From NCBI RefSeq assembly GCF_000011485.1, contig NC_005071.1, positions 747,347-811,346 of the forward strand: a stretch of DNA of 64,000 nt, given 5' to 3'. The notes under the pieces are model-generated. The model saw only the letters and a list, made by a program, of their open reading frames with translations. It was not told the DNA's origin and made no database searches. Below are positions 57,139 through 64,000 of the stretch, one piece after another; the stretch's first letter is position 1; each line of letters begins with the position of its first letter. Position numbers and translations under genes: made by a program. Origin of the DNA: Prochlorococcus marinus str. MIT 9313 (GTDB taxonomy: Bacteria > Cyanobacteriota > Cyanobacteriia > PCC-6307 > Cyanobiaceae).

Positions 57139-59575
57139 GCTCTGCAGAAAACTGCTTGACAAGTGCTTGACGTACCTTCTCGTGAATCGGGTTGACCTTG
57201 TCTTCACTAAGAGTCCTGTCTTTACTCCGATAGCGCAACCTGAACGCTTGACTGCAAGAGTAAGGATCAAGCTGTCCACCCTCAAAACGATCAATCAGCT
57301 CTACATGCTCTAGAAGCGGTTTACCAGCTTTTCTGATGGCCTGGATCAAATCTGAACAACTACATTCCTTTGAAACGATCACAGCTAAATCAAGTTCCAT
57401 TGCTGGAACTGTCGGGAATGGTCGGAAGGTAGGGTTCCATCGATTAGATCGTGTCGCAGCTTGGATGATGCACTGCAAGTCCAAAGCGAATAGATAGGTT
57501 GCTTCAGGTAGATCAAGACGTTCCGATAGTGCTGGATGAAGCTGCCCAAAATCCCCGAGCAGTTTGCCTTCGACAAATAACTCTGCAGACCGCCCAGGAT
57601 GAAGTGAATGATTGTCCTTGAGTGGACGGTCGTTAATGTCCAACTTCAACCCTTGAAAGACTTGGGAAAGCTGACCGCGTGCCTGGTGATATGTCATTGA
57701 CTTGATCTTGCCGCTTGTACTCCATCGTTCAAAGCTTCGCTCTGCACAGATCACGCCACCAAGAACAGCGCGTTGGTTGATGAGCTCGTCAGTGACTGTA
57801 TAGACATTGCCTATTTCATATAACCAACAACCAGGCTGCGATGACTGGAGGTTGCGTTGGCAAATACGTAGATGCTCCTCCCAAAGATTGGTACGCAGGT
57901 GGCTGGTCTCAGCCAATAAAGGGTTGCTAATTGCAATTCGTTGTGGTTCATCACTATCAGCACCCACTAACGACAAGGTCGTGACTTCCTGCAATCCTGC
58001 TCCGCACAACATCTGCCTCAATAGGCGTTCAGCTGTCTGAGCAGTCGTTAGCCCACCAGGTTCAAGTGGATCTGGCAGGTTGGCCTCAAAACGATCAAAG
58101 CCAACAAGGCGAGATACCTCTTCGATCAAATCAACCTCTCGCGAGAGATCTCTACGTCGTGATGGTGGAACTATGACCAACCACCCTTCGTTATAAGGAG
58201 ACAACTCGCATCCGAGAGCGAGCAGCGAAGTCTCGATAATGTCGTCTTCTAGGTATCTGTTGTCATTCTCAACACCTATTGGTCCGAGTAAGCGATGGAT
58301 AGCTTCGCGGCGAAGTTTTACAGGCTCAGCTGATTTTGGGGACTCACCATATACCCAACATCCATTTGATTTAATACCTAAATGTTCCTCCATTAGTGTC
58401 ACAGCTCGACGGGCTGATGCCAAAGTCATTTCAACAGGCAACCCTTTCTCAAAGCGACTGCTTGCATCGGTCCTTAAGCCAACAGCTCGGCACGTAGTTC
58501 TCACGGCCGTTGGGGTAAACATTGCGGATTCCAGCCATACTCGCCTTGTCTTGGCAGACACACCGCTTTCAGCACTACCCATAACACCCGCAAGCGCTAT
58601 AGGAATGTCATGGCAGGTGACGATCTGGCAATTTTCGTTAAGTTGAAGTTGATGTCCATCTAGTCCATTAAAAAGTTCATTATTTCTTGCTTGTCGAAGG
58701 CCAAAAGATTCTGCGGAAACTGTTTGACCTGTGATCATTTCAAGAGCATCAATATCAAAAGCATGCAATGGCTGACCTTGCTCCAACATCACGAGATTTG
58801 TAATATCGACGACACCATTCACTGATTTGCATCCTGAACGCTCCAAGCGTTGCTTTAACCAGGCTGGCGAAGTTAATTCACCATCCACATTCTCTAAGGC
58901 GGTTAAGCCATAAAGACCACCCTTCAGCATGGACGCAGAGCTGGTGGAATCAGGCTCAAAAGACTTATGGATTGGTGCCATATCAAGTTGCGGAAGCTGC
59001 AGGCTTGCGCCTGTTAAAGCAGCAACTTCTCTTGCGATACCAACCATCGACATTCCATCGGGGCGATTGGCTGTGATTGCCAACTCAAGCACTGTGTCAT
59101 CGAGTCCGAGCAGAGGGCCTACAGGCTGGCCGAGGTCTGGAACGTTTTCAGCGATCTCTTCAAGGATGGCGATTCCATTACCATTTGATTCCAGCCCTAA
59201 TTCCGCGAGTGAGCAGATCATTCCTTGACTTGGAACCCCCCGAAGCTCACTGGCCTTGATCTTGATTCCGACAGCAGGGAGGGTTGCTCCAACCATGGCA
59301 ACAGGTACGTGTATACCAATCCGAACATTTGGAGCCCCACAGACGATCTGAAGACCTTCGCCCGACCCGACATCCACCTGACAGACACTGAGTTTGTCGG
59401 CATTGGGGTGGGGTTGATGGTCTTTCACCAACCCAACGACCACGCCTTGTGCATGACTAGCTAAATCATCAATAGCCTCAACCTCAAATCCAGCCATCGA
59501 TAAGCCTTCGGCGAGGATCTCGACGGTCTCATTCAGCTGTACTAGATCCTGCAGCCAGGAGAGAGGAACCCGCAT
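57128..59575 (-). CDS. pheT: Phenylalanyl-tRNA synthetase beta subunit
   Basis: An 815-residue beta subunit of the heterotetrameric PheRS. Domains in order: tRNA-binding OB-fold near 40-150 ([20 protein letters not shown]), editing B3/4 region near 200-390 ([22 protein letters not shown]), B5 near 400-490, the synthetase-like core, and the C-terminal FDX-ACB anticodon domain (from about 720; [16 protein letters not shown]). Complete and of normal length. The alpha subunit gene is not in this window. Confidence 0.98.
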
Positions 59576-59698
59576 GGATCAGCTAGATGCAGCCAAAGAT
59601 CTTACGAAGCAAGAGAACGACGGCGTCATGTCATGTGAGGCTGCCCTGTAGGATCTTAGTTCTTCACTACGCTTCGCATCTGCGGCGCAACGTCCTTT

Positions 59699-59893
59699 AT
59701 GGCCAAAAACAAGGGCGTCCGGATCGTGATCACTCTTGAGTGCAACGAATGCCGGTCCAATCCCGCCAAGAGGTCTCCAGGGGTGTCTCGCTACACCACT
59801 GAAAAGAACCGTCGAAACACCACCGAACGGCTGGAAATCAAGAAGTTCTGTCCTCACTGCAATAAGTCAACTCCTCACAAGGAGATCAAGTGA
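59699..59893 (+). CDS. rpmG: 50S ribosomal protein L33
   Basis: A 64-residue large-subunit protein. [13 protein letters not shown] and [15 protein letters not shown] hold the two CxxC pairs of the zinc-binding (C+) form of L33. It precedes rpsR by 38 bp, a standard rpmG-rpsR unit. Confidence 0.97.
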   Translation: MAKNKGVRIVITLECNECRSNPAKRSPGVSRYTTEKNRRNTTERLEIKKFCPHCNKSTPHKEIK

Positions 59894-59931
59894 CTCAGCA
59901 GTTTCAACACACATTCCAGCCCTGTTAAATC

Positions 59932-60153
59932 ATGTCAAGTTCCTTTTTTAAAAAGCGGCTATCGCCAATTAAGCCTGGCGATCCCATTGACTACAAGGAT
60001 GTTGATCTTCTCAAGAAGTTCATTACTGACCGTGGCAAGATCCTGCCTAGACGCCTTACAGGTCTAACGTCTAAGCAACAACGTGACCTTACTAATGCAG
60101 TAAAACGTGCACGTATTATTGCACTTTTACCATTTGTCAATCCAGAAGGCTGA
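59932..60153 (+). CDS. rpsR: 30S ribosomal protein S18
   Basis: A 73-residue small-subunit protein. [26 protein letters not shown] and [20 protein letters not shown] are the S18 signature. It is followed after 11 bp by the RNase gene, which may be cotranscribed. Confidence 0.97.
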   Translation: MSSSFFKKRLSPIKPGDPIDYKDVDLLKKFITDRGKILPRRLTGLTSKQQRDLTNAVKRARIIALLPFVNPEG

Positions 60154-60164
60154 CTGCAACAGCT

Positions 60165-62216
60165 TTGACGCCTTCTCTAAAGCAAGGTGATTTAGTTGGC
60201 TTTGTTTTAAAAGGTCAACCACAAATTGGACTGCTAACTTCACTGAAGGGAAGCCGAGCAATCCTAAGAGTTGCAGGAACACGGCGAGAACAACAGCTAG
60301 CCAGTCGAGAACTATCCATTCTAAAGCAAAATCACAACATGTTAGAGATGGAGACATCTCTACCCACCATCAGTGAAGTTCGCAAACTTAGTCTTAATTC
60401 ACGCGATTTAATTGCTGGTTGGCGATTGCTCGAAGGCGAAAGGCGTAAAAGCAAGACTTCACCAACAGCACTCAAAATCACAGAACTAGCTGGTTTACTA
60501 CTTAATAATGATGATCCTATCCATCTCGCAGCATTGTGGTTTTGGCTTAATAGCGACCAACCTTTATTTCGAGTTCGACGTGACCACATGGTTGAAGCAC
60601 GTCAACTTATTGACCTACGCCGCATCCGCCAGCTGCGCCGTAAGCAACAATCTCGAGCGCAGCAACGCCTAGATGCTCTTGCATTGCTTATAGCAGATTC
60701 ACCTCTGAGCAAAGATCAGTGGCAGGATTTACCCTCGGATCTTCAGTTCACTATCAACCGTTTAATCGAGCTGGCTGACGGTCCAGAGGATGCTTTTTTG
60801 GCAGATGAACAAGCTCTTCAGTTGATTAAAGATTTAAAGTTGGGTAGATCGCTGAGCGACCTCCGTTATTGGTTGATCAAGAAAGGCTGGCGCGATCCAC
60901 ACGATCTAACAACTCTCAAAGGCAGTATCTGGACAAAATCATTTGAAGGGAGTGTACAAGCTCAAGCGGACCAATTACTCAATAAGTTTGAGCAACTATC
61001 TTTCGGTGGCGATGATAATCGTCTTGATTTGAGTGATTTAAGAACCTACACCCTCGACGATCATCAAACTCAGGAAATTGATGATGCAATCTCTTTGCAG
61101 TGTGTTGATCAAGACAACTGGATTTGGATCCATATCGCCGATCCGGCAAGACTTATTCCTGTGGACAGTCCCTTAGATCTTGAGGCTCGTGCAAGAGCAA
61201 CCAGCCTCTACTTGGCTGATGGCCTAAGAACAATGCTGCCATTGAGTGTTGCAGTAGAAGTTCTCAGTCTTAGAGCTGGCCGTCGCTGTGCAGCGTTGAG
61301 TGTTGCTGTGGTTCTAGACGAATCAGGGTGTATTGCCGGCACTCGTGTTTGTCGTACTTGGATTCGCCCATGCTATCGGCTCACTTATGAAGATGGGGAT
61401 GAATTGATAGAGCTTGCGCCTCCTGGTGATGAAGATCTTTCAACACTCGCAAGCCTACTCACAACACGCCAATTATGGCGTGAGCGACAAGGTGCACTGC
61501 TGCTTGAACAATCTGAAGGGCGATTCAAAGTCAAGGATGATCAGCCTGAACTTCATATTGTTGAGTCAAGTCCAGCCAGACGGCTAGTCAGCGAAGCCAT
61601 GATTTTGATGGGTACTGTTATTGCTGAATTTGGAAAGCGTCAAAACATTGCTCTGCCCTATCGCAGCCAACCTCCGACTCAACTACCCAGTGCAACTGAA
61701 TTATCACAGTTGATTGAAGGACCTGTAAGACATGCTGCGATCAAGCGTTGCCTTAGCCGAGGTGTCCTTGGTACTCGTCCGATGGCCCATTTCAGTCTTG
61801 GCCTCTCTGCCTACGTACAAGCCAGTTCGCCGATCCGTCGCTATGCAGATTTACTTGCCCATCGACAAGTGGTGGCTCACTTAGGAGGCTCAGTTCCATT
61901 AAGCGAGCACGCTCTCATGGAGCAGTTGGATGTACTTGAAGACCCTCTTCGCCAAGCACAGCAAATTCAACGCGAAGACCAGCGACACTGGCAAAAGGTG
62001 TGGTTTTTAAAACATCGCCATGAACAATGGCCTGCCCTATTTCTGCGATGGTTGAAGCCTCAAGATCAGATTGCACTTGTGCATGTGGAATGCCTGGCTA
62101 TGGATCTTGCCTGCAAGATCCATGGTTTGATCGACCCTAGTCCAGGTCTTGCATTGATAATGAGAGTTCTTGTTATTGATCCATTGACTGATCAGATTGA
62201 GCTGGTCGCCAAGTAG
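60165..62216 (+). CDS. rnb: RNase II-family (RNB) exoribonuclease
   Basis: A 683-residue 3'-5' exoribonuclease. The RNB catalytic domain has the metal-binding Asp cluster TLDDHQTQEIDDAISL near 297-313, then ADPARLIP, TMLPLSVAVEVLSLRAG, YRLTYEDGD and the late block GVLGTRPMAHFSLGLSAYVQASSPIRRYADLLAHRQ. An N-terminal region (MTPSLKQGDLVGFVLKGQPQ) resembles a small beta domain; a full C-terminal S1 domain is not evident. Start is TTG 60165. It may equally be called Zam or RNase II in cyanobacterial annotation. It follows rpsR, linking RNA turnover to ribosomal genes. Confidence 0.92.
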   Translation: MTPSLKQGDLVGFVLKGQPQIGLLTSLKGSRAILRVAGTRREQQLASRELSILKQNHNMLEMETSLPTISEVRKLSLNSRDLIAGWRLLEGERRKSKTSPTALKITELAGLLLNNDDPIHLAALWFWLNSDQPLFRVRRDHMVEARQLIDLRRIRQLRRKQQSRAQQRLDALALLIADSPLSKDQWQDLPSDLQFTINRLIELADGPEDAFLADEQALQLIKDLKLGRSLSDLRYWLIKKGWRDPHDLTTLKGSIWTKSFEGSVQAQADQLLNKFEQLSFGGDDNRLDLSDLRTYTLDDHQTQEIDDAISLQCVDQDNWIWIHIADPARLIPVDSPLDLEARARATSLYLADGLRTMLPLSVAVEVLSLRAGRRCAALSVAVVLDESGCIAGTRVCRTWIRPCYRLTYEDGDELIELAPPGDEDLSTLASLLTTRQLWRERQGALLLEQSEGRFKVKDDQPELHIVESSPARRLVSEAMILMGTVIAEFGKRQNIALPYRSQPPTQLPSATELSQLIEGPVRHAAIKRCLSRGVLGTRPMAHFSLGLSAYVQASSPIRRYADLLAHRQVVAHLGGSVPLSEHALMEQLDVLEDPLRQAQQIQREDQRHWQKVWFLKHRHEQWPALFLRWLKPQDQIALVHVECLAMDLACKIHGLIDPSPGLALIMRVLVIDPLTDQIELVAK

Positions 62217-62258
62217 CTTCTCAAATCATAGAAACAAACAAACTACCAAAAGCTGTTA

Positions 62259-64000
62259 TTAATCTAAAACGCGAATCAACCTCAGCCATGGTCCCCATGG
62301 ATTAGCAACTGCTAGAAGGTGTACATTCTGCTGGTCTTCACATGATTCTAGCCACCGGTTTAATGCCGGCTCCAGTGTTATTAATCGCCATGATTTAGAC
62401 TTGGTGTCTAGAGAGAATGTCTGATCAGAATGAACACGAAGGCAACCTGAAAACTTTTTCACATGTTTATTGAGTGGTGTTTGATCTGGCAGTGGCATTT
62501 CTCCTACATTTGCTTTAAGATTAAAGCCTTCAATCAAACTATGGTTGCTGAGGCAGTCTGGTTGCGCCAAAACAAATTTCTGAGCATTACGCCAGTGAGG
62601 ATGCCATGCCGGCCAATCCCAAATCGGAACAATAGCTGCTGGGGCATAAATATCATGCAATAGTTCATGCTGTAGTTCTGAAATATCAACTTCTGCTGGT
62701 TGAATCCTCTTTTTCAAGGCTATAGCTGCTGCCATTCCAGCAGCCTGACCAAGATTGAAAATCATTGGCTGTAATCGAGTTGCACCATTAGCTATATGAC
62801 TCACACTAAAGGCCTTATCAGCCATCAGAATATTCTCCACTTCGCTACTAAGTAGAGCCCCGTAAGGAATGCAGAATGGAGTACCTGTCCATCTCCCACC
62901 CCATCTACAACTTTTTGAGGCTAACGGCCAATCCTTACCAGGATAATGATGATCATTAGCGTAAGTCCCTACAGCAATACTGGTGCAACGTCCCTGTTTA
63001 TCTAAAGGGATTGGTCCTCTGGCTGCTCCAGAGGCTAATGGCAGAAGATCTCCTTCCACTAATGTGTATTGACCTTTAAGGCGTCGCCCTTCACGCCAGT
63101 AGGGCATCAATGCCAGGCTTTGATTGATCCCTGGAAACACCTTGCCAGGATTAAGCCAACCCTCACTAACTGTTTGAAGAGCCTGTAGGAATGACAAGCT
63201 ATAAAGCTGCATTTCAACAGCAAGCTGGTTTTTAATTTTGACGTCTGAGCTGCGAATACGCTCCAAGCCTTTATGCCAGTCGTTTCCATGAAGGGGCCAG
63301 TTGAGCATTACTAAACCGCCTGGAAGGCGGCCATAGGTAACGGTGCGCTCAAAACCAAACGCCTTAGTTGCAGCTTCGAATGGTCGAGGCAAGCACCCTG
63401 GTGATGAAGGTGATTGTGCATGTTGATCGAGTTGACCCATCACAACCCAAGTAGGGGATTGAACAGGCTGGCTGGCAAAGAATGGATCGGAATTCAATTG
63501 TTTTGCCGAAGGGGCGCTTGGCTCATTCCAGAGTTCTTGTGATTCCCAACCCCAACGGTGAGAAATGTCTGCGAGGGAAAAGCTGTCGCCTAAATCACTT
63601 CCATCAATGAATAAGTCGAAGCGCAGTTGATGCTGTCGCCCTTCAAGCTCCAGCTCAAGCAAGACAAGGCGATCTCCCTCACGAAAAATTGATTTAAGCT
63701 GAACGTCAGACCACCATTCGAGATTGGGGAGATCTACAACCCAGCTCCGCAAAACCACTTCTGCGCGAGCGGGATTAAAACCAAAGCAACTCACCCAGTT
63801 CTGATCCAGGCCATCCTGTTCAACTTTGGCGATGTCTTGAAGGAAGGCCCCCCACAAGCCTGTCTGCCAGCAACTGAGTTCATGGCCGTCTGGAGCCGAA
63901 ACGCCAGCTGCACTGATCATTCCACCAAGCCACGCGCCTGGTGTTAACAGCAGAGTTCTAATTCCATGTCGAGCAGCTTGCACGGCTGAGGCGACGCCTC
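62259..64000 (-). CDS. FAD-dependent oxidoreductase (partial, N-terminus beyond right edge)
   Basis: At least 580 residues. The frame stays open to the window edge, where GVASAVQAARHGIRTLLL is the tail of a Rossmann FAD-binding motif, so the start lies outside and the apparent GTG at 63983 is internal. Other FAD_oxidored (PF12831)-like blocks are LTPGAWLGGMISAAGVSAPDG, LFIDGSDLGDSFSLADI, LPYGALLSSEVENILMADKAFSV and the C-terminal ARLQPMIFNLGQAAGMAAAIA segment. The family includes xanthan-lyase-associated and other dehydrogenases; substrate unknown. It converges on the RNase gene (42 bp between stops). Confidence 0.85.
   Translation of the reverse strand, partial: GVASAVQAARHGIRTLLLTPGAWLGGMISAAGVSAPDGHELSCWQTGLWGAFLQDIAKVEQDGLDQNWVSCFGFNPARAEVVLRSWVVDLPNLEWWSDVQLKSIFREGDRLVLLELELEGRQHQLRFDLFIDGSDLGDSFSLADISHRWGWESQELWNEPSAPSAKQLNSDPFFASQPVQSPTWVVMGQLDQHAQSPSSPGCLPRPFEAATKAFGFERTVTYGRLPGGLVMLNWPLHGNDWHKGLERIRSSDVKIKNQLAVEMQLYSLSFLQALQTVSEGWLNPGKVFPGINQSLALMPYWREGRRLKGQYTLVEGDLLPLASGAARGPIPLDKQGRCTSIAVGTYANDHHYPGKDWPLASKSCRWGGRWTGTPFCIPYGALLSSEVENILMADKAFSVSHIANGATRLQPMIFNLGQAAGMAAAIALKKRIQPAEVDISELQHELLHDIYAPAAIVPIWDWPAWHPHWRNAQKFVLAQPDCLSNHSLIEGFNLKANVGEMPLPDQTPLNKHVKKFSGCLRVHSDQTFSLDTKSKSWRLITLEPALNRWLESCEDQQNVHLLAVANPWGPWLRLIRVLD

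Noticed and set aside
59865-59893. ACTCCTCAC word near the rpmG stop as a possible Yfr1 RNA core
   Set aside because: It is within the rpmG coding sequence and lacks the rest of the conserved core and flanking hairpins.

Overview
The window is chromosomal DNA of a marine picocyanobacterium, most likely a low-light Prochlorococcus of the larger-genome (MIT9303/MIT9313-like) type or a close Synechococcus relative. The reasons are a set of cyanobacterial families (HemJ, cyanobacterial-type Hfq, DUF3110, DUF4330, DUF1995, DUF3370, a Cdv3/DivIVA-like protein, HisZ, CobN plus MetH), intermediate GC, and long AT-rich spacers that separate otherwise tightly packed, often overlapping genes. The species call is inference. 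There are no rRNA genes, CRISPR arrays, transposases or integrases, and only one tRNA.

Layout. 1-2.8 kb (minus): sugar/osmolyte ABC importer (two permeases and a binding protein, ggt-like), cut by the left edge. 3.0-7.6 kb (minus): rpmB, htpG, a 4Fe-4S ferredoxin, hisZ, and an inositol-monophosphatase-family gene. 7.9 kb: tRNA-Ser(GGA) with a terminator. 8.3-11.1 kb (minus): pstC-pstA-pstB phosphate importer, with a Pho-box-like direct repeat in the divergent spacer to dnaK. 11.2-15.5 kb (plus): dnaK, J-protein, DUF3110, murQ. 15.8-29.0 kb: cyclophilin, ribBA, argC, purN, an M61 peptidase/amidase/lysozyme-like trio, pgi, leuS, hfq, dapF. 29.2-38.3 kb: cysteine desulfurase, a frameshifted DUF1995 gene, DUF4330, dacB (PBP4), Cdv3-like protein, coaD, flavin reductase, uvrC, hemJ, PHP phosphoesterase. 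38.8-47.3 kb: cobN divergent from ilvE-metH, placing cobalamin synthesis beside a cobalamin user. 47.4-55.7 kb: a loosely packed block with two spacers of about 1.2 kb, a SpoIID protein, Ap4A phosphorylase, a sigma factor split by a frameshift, DUF3370, and a protein joining a ribbon-helix-helix to a C-terminal J-domain. 55.7-64 kb: RlmD/TrmA-like rRNA methyltransferase, pheT, rpmG-rpsR-RNase II, and an FAD oxidoreductase cut by the right edge.

Most of the window is housekeeping. The parts worth a second look are the 47.4-55.7 kb block (RHH-J fusion, broken sigma factor, a run of 17 G, many short inverted repeats), the frameshifted DUF1995 gene, a C8 tract at the very start of hfq, and the ribBA/argC head-to-head start overlap. 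No clearly new defence, mobile or biosynthetic system is visible. The RHH-J fusion protein with its repeat-rich 3' spacer is the best candidate for something undescribed.
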